A stretch of 64,000 bases of DNA from VYFG01 sp965204165 (GTDB lineage: Bacteria > Pseudomonadota > Gammaproteobacteria > Arenicellales > Poriferihabitantaceae). How positions within the stretch are numbered: position 1 is the stretch's first letter; every line of letters starts with the position of its first letter. Made by a program: the position numbers and the translations under genes. A model generated the notes under the pieces. It saw nothing but the letters and a program-made list of their open reading frames with translations. It made no database searches and had not been told where the DNA came from. Shown here in pieces: positions 1 to 8,120 of this stretch. Location: contig OZ241969.1 in assembly GCA_965204165.1 (NCBI GenBank), positions 1,612,001-1,676,000 on the forward strand. Direction: 5' to 3'.

Positions 1-305
1 CGAAGATTCTCTTCCACGCTCAACGTCCCGAAGATCAGGCGCCCTTCGGGAACCTGGACGATGCCGCGGGCAACCACTGCATGTGCGGGCAGGCCGCCGA
101 TCGACTCTCCCTCGAACGTGATCTCTCCGCTGTCCGGCGGCACCATCCCCGAGATGGCATTGAGAATGGAAGTCTTACCGGCGCCGTTCATCCCCACGAT
201 GGATACGATCTCCCCCGGCTGCACCGTCAGGGAAATCCCGTCGATCGCGCGCACACCGCCGTAGGAGACCGTGAGGCGGCGTACTTCAAGCATCGGGGTC
301 ATCAT
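1..305 (-). CDS. livF: Branched-chain amino acid-type ABC transporter ATP-binding protein LivF, set 2 (partial)
   Basis: N-terminal roughly 100 residues of a LivF-type ATPase; the rest lies beyond the left window edge. The translation carries a Walker A motif (GMNGAGKTS) about 40 residues in, followed by the family segment reading VPEGRLIFGTLSVEENL. Three in-frame ATG codons (305, 302, 293) could serve as start; all overlap the end of the upstream livG at 286, typical of translational coupling. It is the last visible gene of the duplicated liv operon and would energise the LivH/LivM pair encoded just upstream on the minus strand. Family assignment is secure; substrate is not known. Confidence 0.85.
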   Translation of the reverse strand, partial: MMTPMLEVRRLTVSYGGVRAIDGISLTVQPGEIVSIVGMNGAGKTSILNAISGMVPPDSGEITFEGESIGGLPAHAVVARGIVQVPEGRLIFGTLSVEENL

Positions 306-1044
306 CCGCCCCCAGATAGACCTCCCGGACACCGGCATCGGCAAGCACGTCGCCCGGGGGTCCTTCAGCGATCTTGCGGCCGAAGTCGAGCACGCAAAGA
401 CGTGTGCAAGCATCGGCAATCAGCGCCATCTTGTGCTCGATCACCACGCAGGTGCGGCCCGGTGCTACGATCTCCCGGATGAGCCCTGCCATGTCCGCCG
501 TTTCGGCCGGTGTCATGCCTCCCGATGGCTCGTCCAACAACACCAGCCTGGCGTCGACGACCAGCGCGCGGGCGATCTCTAGGCGGCGGCGGGCCGGGAG
601 AGGCAGGTGCCTGGCCAGGACTTCCCGGTCCTGAAGAAGTCCCACTTTCTCCAGCGCCGCCTCCACTTTCTTCGTATCGGCGCTCCCGGCCGTCGGCAGG
701 CTGCGCAGCAGCCCGAGCAGTCCGCCGCCAACCAGGTGGTGCTGTGCGCTCCACACATTGTGGAAGACCGTCATGGACGGAAACAGCCGGATGTTCTGGA
801 AGGTCCGCGCAATCCCGAGCCGGGCGATCCGGTGGCCCTTCCACCCGGTGATGTCCGTGCCCTGGAAGAGGATGCGCCCGGAGCTCGGCGCATACACCCC
901 GGTCACGGTATTCAGCAGCGTGGTCTTGCCCGAGCCGTTCGGTCCGACGATGCCCAGGATCTCTCCGGCCGCCACCTCAAGGTCGATGCCCGTGAGCGCG
1001 GCCAGGGCCCCGAAGCGTTTCTCAATTCCCTCGAGTGCCAGCAT
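286..1044 (-). CDS. livG: Branched-chain amino acid-type ABC transporter ATP-binding protein LivG, set 2
   Basis: 252-residue LivG-type ATPase. Walker A GPNGSGKT lies at about residues 34-41, and Walker B LVLLDEP precedes the GGM segment. The signature region reads LPLPARRRLEIA rather than LSGGQ, a variation I recall in LivG-like proteins. Its start overlaps the end of livM (stop at 1022), and it is followed by livF, so H-M-G-F are coupled. It hydrolyses ATP on the cytoplasmic face to drive import. The set-1 LivG at 3591-4367 is clearly a paralogue but not a recent copy, since the signature regions differ. Confidence 0.93.
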   Translation of the reverse strand: MLALEGIEKRFGALAALTGIDLEVAAGEILGIVGPNGSGKTTLLNTVTGVYAPSSGRILFQGTDITGWKGHRIARLGIARTFQNIRLFPSMTVFHNVWSAQHHLVGGGLLGLLRSLPTAGSADTKKVEAALEKVGLLQDREVLARHLPLPARRRLEIARALVVDARLVLLDEPSGGMTPAETADMAGLIREIVAPGRTCVVIEHKMALIADACTRLCVLDFGRKIAEGPPGDVLADAGVREVYLGADDDPDA

Positions 1045-1939
1045 GGCGCCGCCTTGAGAACCATCCCTTAAGTCGATGTACCCGGTCCTCGTCGAGTATC
1101 CCCCGGGGCATGAAGATCAGCAGCACCGCCACCAATCCCCCGAACACGATCATCCGGTAGCCCTGGATGAACCGGACCGCTTCGAGAAAACCGACGTCGA
1201 TGGCGACCCCGATGAGCGGCCCGAAGGCGGTGCCGAGACCGCCGATCAGGCCATACGCGAGGGCATGGACACCCAGCATCACGTTGAAGAACTGCGGTTC
1301 CACGTAGGTGGTGAAGTGGGCGTACAGCGACCCGCCGATGCCGGCGATCCCCCCGGCCATGCCTGCGGCCAGGATGCGGTATCGCACGGTGTTGATGCCC
1401 TGCATCTCGGCCAGCAGGTCGTCGGACCCGAGCATCCTGAACACCGAGCCCAGGCGGGAGCGTTCGACCAGGGCGAGGACAATCAGCACCAGTGCCAGCA
1501 GGCAGTAGATGATCAGCATGAACTCGGTCAGGCTGATGTCGCGTTCGAACATCCAGCGGATGTCGTGGAATCCGTTCGCACCGTCCGGTCCCACCATTTC
1601 GCCATCGACCTCGACCTGCACCTCGACGGTCAGCAGGATGAGGCGCACCATTTCCGCGAACGCCAGGGTCGAGATCGAGAAGTACAGTCCGCCGAGGCGC
1701 AGCGTCAGGGCCCCCACGACCATCGCCACGAGCGCGGCGGCGCCCACCCCGATGAGGATGCCTGTCCAGATCGGCAGCCCGAACATCGCCGTGGCGGCGC
1801 CGGCCGCGTAGGCGCCGAGACCGAAATAGGCCTGCTGGCCGAAGGAGATCTCGCCGGTGACCAGCAGCAGGTAGGCCGAAAGCGCAATGAACGAGATCAT
1901 GCCGATGTTCGACAGGACCGTGATGACGTAGCCGTCCAT
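1022..1939 (-). CDS. livM: Branched-chain amino acid-type ABC transporter permease LivM, set 2
   Basis: 305-residue integral membrane protein with multiple hydrophobic segments. It contains the LivM-type segments TGEISFGQQAYFGLGAYAA near the N-terminus and the GGLGTAFGPLIGVA coupling region near the C-terminus. The C-terminus ends in a short basic tail. It overlaps livG by 23 bases and sits 3 bases downstream of livH, so translation is probably coupled. It forms the inner-membrane pore with LivH. Substrates in this family include branched-chain amino acids, urea, short amides and aromatic acids, and nothing here fixes which. Confidence 0.93.
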   Translation of the reverse strand: MDGYVITVLSNIGMISFIALSAYLLLVTGEISFGQQAYFGLGAYAAGAATAMFGLPIWTGILIGVGAAALVAMVVGALTLRLGGLYFSISTLAFAEMVRLILLTVEVQVEVDGEMVGPDGANGFHDIRWMFERDISLTEFMLIIYCLLALVLIVLALVERSRLGSVFRMLGSDDLLAEMQGINTVRYRILAAGMAGGIAGIGGSLYAHFTTYVEPQFFNVMLGVHALAYGLIGGLGTAFGPLIGVAIDVGFLEAVRFIQGYRMIVFGGLVAVLLIFMPRGILDEDRVHRLKGWFSRRRHAGTRGN

Positions 1940-1942
1940 CGC

Positions 1943-2842
1943 TCACACGCGCCGGAAGGCGAGTTCCTCGCGGCTGAGTATGCGCTGGCCCATGAACCCG
2001 CCGGGCCGCAGCACCAGCATCGCGAACAGCAGCACGTAGGCGCTCAGGTCCTTGTATTCGTTGCCCAGGTACCACTGGGAATGGGCTTCGACCACCCCGA
2101 GCACGAGGCCCCCCACGATGGCCCCCGGCAGCGAGCCCATGCCGCCCAGCATCATCGCGATGAGGCCCTTGAACGTGGCCCACAAGCCGAAATACGGCGT
2201 GATCTGCTCATCCGTTGAGAGGATGGCGTAGCCGGCGACCCCGCCCACCAGGGAAACCAGTGCGAAGGCGCACAGCATGACCCATGCGGTATGGATTCCC
2301 ATATAGCCGGCGGCCTGCGGGTTTTCGGACATTGCCCTGAGCGCAAGGCCGTACCGGGTGCGGTGCAGCAGCAGATGCAGGGCTGCAACCATGACGACCG
2401 CCAGCAGGAGCATCGTGATCTGCTCCGCGCGGAACATGAAGGGGCCGATCTCGAAGGAGCCGGCGACGAAAAGGGAAGGGAAGGGATAGGTGCGCTCGGG
2501 CAGGAGGTGAACCGCAACCTCTTCAAGCTGCATCCAGATCACGAAGCTCGAGACCATGGACGCGAGCGCGGCGTCGCGGCGCACGGCACGAAAGCACAGG
2601 CGCTCGACATAAATGCCGGCGAGGACCGTGCATGCCAGCGTCGTCAGGGCGATGATCAGCACGTTGACCTGGTAATGCACGTGGAGCCAGGTGCCGGCGT
2701 AGGCGCCCAGCATGATGGTGGCGCCGAATGCGAGGTTCAGCCGGCGCATGACGCCGAATACGATGGTGAAGCCGATCGCCAGCAACGCGTAGGACGAGCC
2801 GAACATGATGCCGTCAACGGTATTCTGGACGAAATCGATCAC
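1943..2842 (-). CDS. livH: Branched-chain amino acid-type ABC transporter permease LivH, set 2
   Basis: 299-residue LivH-type permease. The N-terminus MIDFVQNTVDGIMFGSSYA is family-typical (short helix, then a GSxYALLAIG membrane segment), and the C-terminal GGMGSLPGAIVGGLVLG segment matches the cytoplasmic coupling loop region. It begins 27 bases after the set-1 livF ends and is read in the same direction, so the second permease/ATPase set appears co-transcribed behind the first. Partner of LivM (1022-1939). Confidence 0.93.
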   Translation of the reverse strand: MIDFVQNTVDGIMFGSSYALLAIGFTIVFGVMRRLNLAFGATIMLGAYAGTWLHVHYQVNVLIIALTTLACTVLAGIYVERLCFRAVRRDAALASMVSSFVIWMQLEEVAVHLLPERTYPFPSLFVAGSFEIGPFMFRAEQITMLLLAVVMVAALHLLLHRTRYGLALRAMSENPQAAGYMGIHTAWVMLCAFALVSLVGGVAGYAILSTDEQITPYFGLWATFKGLIAMMLGGMGSLPGAIVGGLVLGVVEAHSQWYLGNEYKDLSAYVLLFAMLVLRPGGFMGQRILSREELAFRRV

Positions 2843-2869
2843 GGCATGTATCCCCGGCCCGAAGTGTGG

Positions 2870-3586
2870 CTATTCCTTCCGCACCCCGAGGTAGGCCCGG
2901 TGGATGACCTCGTCTTCATCGAACTCTCCGGGTAAGCCCGAGAAGGTGATTTCGCCGCCTTCGATGAGGTAGAACTTGTGGGCCACCCTGAGCGCCATCC
3001 GGGCATTCTGCTCGACCAGGAAAATGGTGACCCCTTCCGCGTTGAGCTCGCGGATGATGCCGAAGATCTCCTCCACGACGAGCGGCGCGAGGCCGACGGA
3101 AGGTTCGTCCATGAGGAGGATCCTGGGGCGTGCCATGAGCCCCCTCCCAATGGCCAGCATCTGCTGCTCGCCGCCCGACAGGGTGCCGGCAAGCTGGCCC
3201 CTGCGCTCTTCCAGGCGGGGAAAGCGCCGGAAGATGTCCGCGACGTCGGCCGAGATTTCCGCCTTGGAGGCCTTTCTGGCGTAGGCGCCGGCGCGCAGGT
3301 TCTCCTCGACGTCCATGTACGGAAATACCAGCCGGTTCTCGGGCACCAGGGCGATGCCCCTGGACACCACCTTGACGGCCGGCAGCCGGGTCATGTCCTC
3401 GCCGTCCAGGGTCACGGAGCCGGATTTGGCGGAAAGGATTCCGGCGACGGTGAACATGGTCGTGGTCTTCCCGGCGCCGTTGGGACCAAGCAGGCAGGTG
3501 ATCTCGCCCTGGGCCGCGTCGAGGCTTACGCCCCGCAGCGCTTCGATGTTGCCATACGAAGTGACGAGATTCTGGATGCTCAGCAT
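2870..3586 (-). CDS. livF: Branched-chain amino acid-type ABC transporter ATP-binding protein LivF, set 1
   Basis: 238-residue LivF ATPase beginning MLSIQNLVTSYGNIEALRGV. Walker A GPNGAGKTT is at about residues 34-42, signature LSGGEQQMLAIGR follows, and Walker B LLMDEPS is present. The start at 3586 was chosen over an upstream in-frame ATG because the protein family begins here and because it lies 4 bases after the livG stop. It closes the first HMGF set. The next gene downstream is a second livH, so the operon appears to continue. Confidence 0.94.
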   Translation of the reverse strand: MLSIQNLVTSYGNIEALRGVSLDAAQGEITCLLGPNGAGKTTTMFTVAGILSAKSGSVTLDGEDMTRLPAVKVVSRGIALVPENRLVFPYMDVEENLRAGAYARKASKAEISADVADIFRRFPRLEERRGQLAGTLSGGEQQMLAIGRGLMARPRILLMDEPSVGLAPLVVEEIFGIIRELNAEGVTIFLVEQNARMALRVAHKFYLIEGGEITFSGLPGEFDEDEVIHRAYLGVRKE

Positions 3587-3590
3587 CTGC

Positions 3591-4367
3591 TCAGGCACTC
3601 CCGCCGGCCGGGCCGGACTCCGCGGTGTCTGTCCCGAGGTATGCCTCCTGCACCGCCCGGTCGCTTTGCACCTCGCCCGGGGTGCCGAACGCGATCCTGT
3701 GTCCGAAGTTGAGCACCGCAATCTGCTCGGTCACGCCCATGACGAGTTCCATCATGTGCTCGACGAGCAGGATGGTCACCCCCGAGTCGCGCAACCGGCG
3801 GATCCGTTGGCCCAGATCGTCGATTTCCTGCCGGCTCATGCCGGCCGCCGGCTCGTCGAGCAGCAACAGCAGCGGACGCGCCGCCGCCGCGCGCGCGAAC
3901 TCCAGGCGCCGCTGTTCCCCGAAGGCCAAGTTGGACGCAAGTTCGTCGCCCTTGTGCGCGAGGTCGGCGAGCTCCAGCAGGTCCGCGATCTCCTTGCGGG
4001 CCTGGCGGGTGGTGCCGAACCAGCGCGGCAGAAAGCGTTGCCGGGAGATATCCAGGGGCGAGTTCTGCGCTACCCACAGGTTCTGCCACACCGTGAGTTC
4101 CGGAAACAGGCGGATGTTCTGGAACGTGCGGGCTATTCCGGCCCGCAGGCGCTGGTGCGGCGGTTTTCCGTTCATCAACTTTCCGCGGAAATGCACGGTG
4201 CCTGCGGTTTCGCCGTAGACGCCGCAGATCACGTTGATCGCGGTGCTCTTGCCCGATCCGTTGGGGCCGATCAGGCCGATGATCCCGCCCTCCTCGACGG
4301 TCAGGTCCAGCCCGTCGAGGGCCTTGACCCCGCCGAAGTGCTTCGTCAGACCACGCAGTTCGAGCAC
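3591..4367 (-). CDS. livG: Branched-chain amino acid-type ABC transporter ATP-binding protein LivG, set 1
   Basis: 258-residue LivG ATPase. Walker A GPNGSGKST sits at about residues 34-42, signature LAFGEQRRLEFAR is followed by Walker B LLLLDEPAAGM. The segment GIARTFQNIRLFPELTV is diagnostic of LivG-type proteins. It starts 4 bases after livM ends. It has the usual paired role with LivF in a heterodimeric ATPase powering the LivH/LivM pore. Confidence 0.95.
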   Translation of the reverse strand: MLELRGLTKHFGGVKALDGLDLTVEEGGIIGLIGPNGSGKSTAINVICGVYGETAGTVHFRGKLMNGKPPHQRLRAGIARTFQNIRLFPELTVWQNLWVAQNSPLDISRQRFLPRWFGTTRQARKEIADLLELADLAHKGDELASNLAFGEQRRLEFARAAAARPLLLLLDEPAAGMSRQEIDDLGQRIRRLRDSGVTILLVEHMMELVMGVTEQIAVLNFGHRIAFGTPGEVQSDRAVQEAYLGTDTAESGPAGGSA

Positions 4368-4371
4368 CGTT

Positions 4372-5274
4372 CTAGCCTCTCCTGCCGAGACCCACCGCGC
4401 GCTTCAGGATGCGGGCGGTGCGGGCGTCGAACAGGCCGGAAGGTTTCAGGTTCATCGCGGCGATGATCAGCAGTCCGAACACGATGTTGCGCCAGTCCCC
4501 GAGAAAGCGGAGCCCTTCCACCAGCACTCCCTGGATGAAGATGACCGCCAACAGGGTGCCGAAGACACTCGACAGTCCGCCGAGAATCGGATAGGAGATC
4601 GCGAAGGTCGCGAGCAGCACGGTGAAGGTGAGGTGGTCAACATAGGTCGCGGTATGGGCATAGAGCGCCCCGCCGATGCCGGCGATGAAACCGCCGGCGG
4701 TCATGGCCGTCACCTTCACCGCGGTGAGGTTGATTCCGACGCTCTGGGCCGCCAGTTCGTCCTCGCCCACCGCTCGCAGAACCGCTCCCGCGCGGGAACG
4801 GTCCATCCACCAGAGCGCCACCATGACCAGGATCACGAAAACCCAGACGAAAGTGGTGATCTCCCATGCCGACCAGCCGTTCGCCACGAAATAGCGAATC
4901 TCGCGAAAGCCGTTGGTGCTGTCCGGCCCGACCTCGATGCCGTCGCGCGGAACGCGCCAGCTCAGGTTGAAGAAGAACAGGCGAACGAATTCGCCGAAGG
5001 CGATTGTCGCCACCACGAGCATCAGGCCCTTGACCCGCAGGGCGGGGAAGCCGACAAGAAACGCGAAGAAAGCCGCGATGCATGCCCCCGCGAGCATCGC
5101 GGGCAGAATGGGCAGCTCGAAGATGACGGTGAGAATCCCGGCGCTATAGGAGCCGATGGCGAAGAAGCCGGCCTGTCCCAGGGAGAGCTGGCCGGTGAGC
5201 ATCAGCACGTACGCGGACAGGCCGAGGAGGGTATGAATCCCGATGAGCTGGACGAGGCCGAGGTAGTACGACAT
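4372..5274 (-). CDS. livM: Branched-chain amino acid-type ABC transporter permease LivM, set 1
   Basis: 300-residue multi-spanning LivM permease. It has the family segment TGQLSLGQAGFFAIGSYSAG near residue 30 and GGLSSVFGTLLAVIFIQG toward the C-terminus. It is tightly packed between livH (6 bases upstream) and livG (4 bases downstream). The protein differs along its whole length from the set-2 LivM, so the two sets are diverged paralogues or separately acquired systems rather than a fresh tandem duplication. Confidence 0.94.
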   Translation of the reverse strand: MSYYLGLVQLIGIHTLLGLSAYVLMLTGQLSLGQAGFFAIGSYSAGILTVIFELPILPAMLAGACIAAFFAFLVGFPALRVKGLMLVVATIAFGEFVRLFFFNLSWRVPRDGIEVGPDSTNGFREIRYFVANGWSAWEITTFVWVFVILVMVALWWMDRSRAGAVLRAVGEDELAAQSVGINLTAVKVTAMTAGGFIAGIGGALYAHTATYVDHLTFTVLLATFAISYPILGGLSSVFGTLLAVIFIQGVLVEGLRFLGDWRNIVFGLLIIAAMNLKPSGLFDARTARILKRAVGLGRRG

Positions 5275-5280
5275 TTCCGT

Positions 5281-6183
5281 TCAGTCCCGGCTGATGGCCG
5301 ACCCGAAAATACCGTGCGGCCGGAAGACCAGGAACACGAAGAGCAGCAGCAACACGTACATGTCGCGCTCGTTGACCCCCCGGAAGTACAGGAACACGTT
5401 TTCCAGCGCGCCCACCATCAGGCCGGCCACGATGGCGCCCGGAATGGATCCCAGGCCGCCGATGACCGTGACGATCAGGCCCTTGACGGTCAGCGGGATC
5501 GTGATCAGCGGCGAGAGCACCCCGACCGCGGCAGCCGTCATGGCGCCCGCGATCCCGCCAAGCAGGCCGGCAAGCACGAATGTGACGGCATTGGTGCGGT
5601 GGACGTCGATGCCGCAGAGCCGGGCCGCCACGTCCTGCTGGGACACCGCCCGCGTTGCCAGGCCAAGCCGGCTGCGGTAGAGCACGAACAGCAGGCCGGC
5701 GGTGGCGGCGATGCATACCGCGAACACGAACAGGAGGTCGCCGCGGATTCCGAGCGGGCCCAACTCGAACATCACGTCCTCGAACATGGCCGGAAAGGTG
5801 AGCGGCGAGCCGTCGGTGGTATGGATGACGATCTCGTCGATGAAGAACAGGCCCCCGATCGAGGCCATCAGCGCGGCAAGATGGTTATGGATCGGGATGA
5901 ACCGGAAGCAGGTCAGGTACGCGATGAAGCCGACGATTCCCGAGGCGAGCGCCGAAACCAGGAAAACCACCAGGGCGGGGGCGTTGACGAAGGTGAAGGC
6001 AGCCAGACCCACGTACGCCCCGCCCAGGGACGCCGCGGCGTACGTCATGTTGAGCTTGCCCATGGCGCCGAAGATCAGCGTGAAGCCGATCCCGATCAGC
6101 GCATAGGTCGAGCCGAACAGCAGCCCGTCGCCGACGGTCTGGGTGATGTACACGAAATCGAAATCACCCATGGCGGATTTCAC
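5281..6183 (-). CDS. livH: Branched-chain amino acid-type ABC transporter permease LivH, set 1
   Basis: 300-residue LivH permease; an internal ATG four codons in (6171) is an alternative start giving MGDFDFVYITQ. It has the family segment GDGLLFGSTYALIGIGFTL at the N-terminus and GGLGSIPGAIVAGLMVGALE at the C-terminus. It is the first membrane gene after the binding-protein gene livK, separated by about 200 bases containing three strong inverted repeats that could adjust the expression ratio between binding protein and permease. Confidence 0.94.
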   Translation of the reverse strand: MKSAMGDFDFVYITQTVGDGLLFGSTYALIGIGFTLIFGAMGKLNMTYAAASLGGAYVGLAAFTFVNAPALVVFLVSALASGIVGFIAYLTCFRFIPIHNHLAALMASIGGLFFIDEIVIHTTDGSPLTFPAMFEDVMFELGPLGIRGDLLFVFAVCIAATAGLLFVLYRSRLGLATRAVSQQDVAARLCGIDVHRTNAVTFVLAGLLGGIAGAMTAAAVGVLSPLITIPLTVKGLIVTVIGGLGSIPGAIVAGLMVGALENVFLYFRGVNERDMYVLLLLFVFLVFRPHGIFGSAISRD

Positions 6184-6229
6184 TCACCCCCAATGTCCGG
6201 AATGTACTGCGATCCCGACGGATCGTGAC

Positions 6230-6263
6230 GCATGTGGCCGGGCTGGTCAACCCGGCCACATGC
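6230..6263 (-). promoter_or_regulatory. Perfect 13-bp stem-loop between livK and livH
   Basis: Inverted repeat with arms 6230-6242 (GCATGTGGCCGGG) and 6251-6263, loop of 8 bases. It has no T-run on either strand, so it is more likely an mRNA-stabilising or attenuating hairpin than a classic terminator. Its position just downstream of livK fits the known pattern in which binding proteins are made in excess over their permeases. Confidence 0.6.
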
Positions 6264-6331
6264 GATCTGCTGGCCTGAACCGTCACCCCGCCCCCGCAGG
6301 GCTCTGGATGCGGGTCATCCGGATGCCGGTA

Positions 6332-6378
6332 TGCCGGTGCACCGGCAACCCGCCGGTACAGGTGACGGCTTGTACCGG
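6332..6378 (-). repeat. Two further inverted repeats in the livK-livH spacer
   Basis: A perfect 16-base palindrome TGCCGGTGCACCGGCA at 6332-6347 is followed by an 8-bp stem with arms 6353-6360 (CCGGTACA) and 6371-6378 (TGTACCGG). They immediately follow the livK stop codon on the minus strand. With the 6230-6263 hairpin they fill most of the intercistronic spacer with structure. Confidence 0.5.
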
Positions 6379-6385
6379 AGACTAT

Positions 6386-7666
6386 CTAGCGGGGATCGTG
6401 GACCACCTCCCACGTTCCGCCTTCGGCCTGTACGAACACGAAGGGCTTGACGGATTCGCCTTCATCCTGCACGCGTCCGATCTCACCCATCAGGCCGTTG
6501 ACGCTGGCCAGGGCCTCGAGGCCGTCGCGGACCTTCCGCCGGTCGGCCTGGAGCGTATCGGGCTTGGCCATGACGCCCATCGATTCGACCACCTGCTTGA
6601 TGATATGCGCGTTCTCCCAGGCAGCTGCGCTGTGCAGGTCAGCGAATCCGCCGTTGGCCTGGGCGGCACTCGCAACCGCGGCGGCGGCATCCGTGATCGG
6701 CGCGAAGCCGGTCGGGATGTACATGCCTTCCGCGGCATCGGCGCAGCCCTTCAGCGTTTCCGCGCTGGACGAACTGGTGAGTCCCACCAGCACCTTGGGG
6801 TTGATCCGCTGGCGCTTCATCTCCTTCAGCATGCCGCAGGTGGTGAACGGGTGCGATGACACGATCATCATGTCGGCGCCCGACTTCTTGAACGCCCGGG
6901 CCTGGACCGAGAAGTTCGTGTCGGCCATCAGCCAGTTCGACGACTTGGAGACCTCCAGCACGTTCTCATAGCCGTCCCTGACCTTGCCCGTGACTCCCTC
7001 GATGCCCCCGCCGACCCACTCGAAGCCGTGCTTCTTGGCTAGGGGTACGATGACGATGGCAAACGTCAGCTTGGAATGGGCCTGGTCGGTCTCGGTGCCG
7101 CCGTAGATCGTCTTGGCGTCGGGATACTGGGTACGCAGCCAGGCGAACAGCTCGTCGTACATGGTGATCTCGTTGGGGACGTTGCGGAACGTCCACTGTG
7201 ACTTCTTGGCAAGGCCGGGGCGGATCGCCGTGTCGGTGAGAATCGGGAACTGGAGCCCGGTATCGGACGCGTCGTCCACCGTCTTCTGGAAGATGCCGTA
7301 CATGGCCGCCGCAGCGCCGGAGCACGTCGGGCCGATGCCGATCAGCGCCTCGGTCTGCGATTCGACCTTGCGCGCCACCGAGATGGCCTGGTCGGCGTTG
7401 CAGGCGGAATCGTAGTAGGTGAACTCCATCGGGACCATGGTGCCGTCGCCCAGCTTCACGCCGCCCGCGTCGTTGATGGACTTCACTGCCGCGGTCAGCA
7501 CGGCCTCCGAGTTCACCCCGAAGGAGCGCAATGGCCCGGACTTGGCGCCCCAGCCCGCGATCTTGACGGTGCGTTCCGACGAGGCGAACGTCGGCTGCCC
7601 GAATGTGATCAGCGTGGCCGCGGCCACGCTGGCGATAGTGATGAATGAAATACTGGTCTTGGACAT
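6386..7666 (-). CDS. livK: ABC transporter periplasmic substrate-binding protein, branched-chain amino acid/amide type
   Basis: 426-residue type I periplasmic binding protein. The start at 7666 follows a good ribosome site (AGAGGA) and gives a Sec signal peptide: MSKTS, a hydrophobic stretch, and a probable cleavage near FAS-SE. The mature part has family features such as GIGPTCSGAAAAM and NDAGGVKLGDG. It is the first gene of the liv operon and the only binding protein visible for two permease/ATPase sets. The ligand cannot be read from sequence. Relatives bind amino acids, amides, urea or aromatic acids. Confidence 0.92.
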   Translation of the reverse strand: MSKTSISFITIASVAAATLITFGQPTFASSERTVKIAGWGAKSGPLRSFGVNSEAVLTAAVKSINDAGGVKLGDGTMVPMEFTYYDSACNADQAISVARKVESQTEALIGIGPTCSGAAAAMYGIFQKTVDDASDTGLQFPILTDTAIRPGLAKKSQWTFRNVPNEITMYDELFAWLRTQYPDAKTIYGGTETDQAHSKLTFAIVIVPLAKKHGFEWVGGGIEGVTGKVRDGYENVLEVSKSSNWLMADTNFSVQARAFKKSGADMMIVSSHPFTTCGMLKEMKRQRINPKVLVGLTSSSSAETLKGCADAAEGMYIPTGFAPITDAAAAVASAAQANGGFADLHSAAAWENAHIIKQVVESMGVMAKPDTLQADRRKVRDGLEALASVNGLMGEIGRVQDEGESVKPFVFVQAEGGTWEVVHDPR

Positions 7667-7810
7667 GGTGGAATCCTCTTTATTGACACTCCGGGAACCT
7701 GGCTGTTGCCGCAAATCGTGGTGAAGCGATCAGGAATCGAACACTGCCCCGTCAGCGCTCCCCGAAATGCGGCCGGTCTTGAATGACAGCCGAGCGAAAT
7801 TGTTCAGAAT

Positions 7811-7857
7811 ATTTGTGATGCAATAATTTCCCATATTTGGATATTTGTCAAGCAAAT
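7811..7857. promoter_or_regulatory. Pair of operator-like sites over the livK promoter
   Basis: ATTTGTGATGCAATAA at 7811-7826 and ATTTGTCAAGCAAATTAA at 7843-7860 share the pattern ATTTGTnAnGCAA and start 32 bases apart, about three helical turns. The second contains the inverted repeat ATTTG-5-CAAAT. They cover the -10 and -35 of livK and lie between livK and the divergent FadR-type regulator, the obvious candidate to bind them. Confidence 0.5.
7823..7851 (-). promoter_or_regulatory. livK promoter (sigma70-like)
   Basis: On the minus strand, a perfect -35 TTGACA (forward 7846-7851) is followed after 17 bases by -10 AATTAT (forward 7823-7828, 4 of 6 matches). It lies about 160 bases upstream of the livK start. 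Both elements are overlapped by the two repeated operator-like sites. Confidence 0.55.
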
Positions 7858-8120
7858 TAACTTTGTATTACTATTACGTCGCCGGACGGCGTGTCCCGCA
7901 CCCGGAGAAACCTCTATTCGCGCCAGGCAACTGCGTGCTGTTGCGGGCGGATTCCGGACGGGCCAGAAGATGTTGCGGGCGATTCGAGTGGCCACCCGCA
8001 AGCGCAGGCGCGTTGCGGACCGAGTGCCGCAGAACCGGCCTGCGGGAAACATGAGTTGGACGGTTTGCAGGCGGCTACGGTAGACTATGAACGGTTCAGG
8101 GGGACCTTAAATTTACCAAG

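Larger units (their letters stand above)
7667..8120. other. Divergent intergenic control region livK / GntR-type regulator
   Basis: 454 bases without a convincing gene. The left half is AT-rich, unlike the GC-rich surroundings, and holds the livK promoter and the repeated operator-like sites. The right half is GC-rich and leads to the regulator start. I do not see a strong Shine-Dalgarno sequence immediately before the regulator ATG. Confidence 0.6.

Noticed and set aside
571..620. LivG set 2 signature LPLPARRRLEI as a sign of an inactive ATPase
   Set aside because: Similar wording without LSGGQ occurs, to my knowledge, in many LivG-like ATPases, so it is not evidence of inactivation.
4234..6228. 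664-residue open frame opposite livM and livH
   Set aside because: Antisense shadow of two well-supported liv permeases; no domain or ribosome site recognised.
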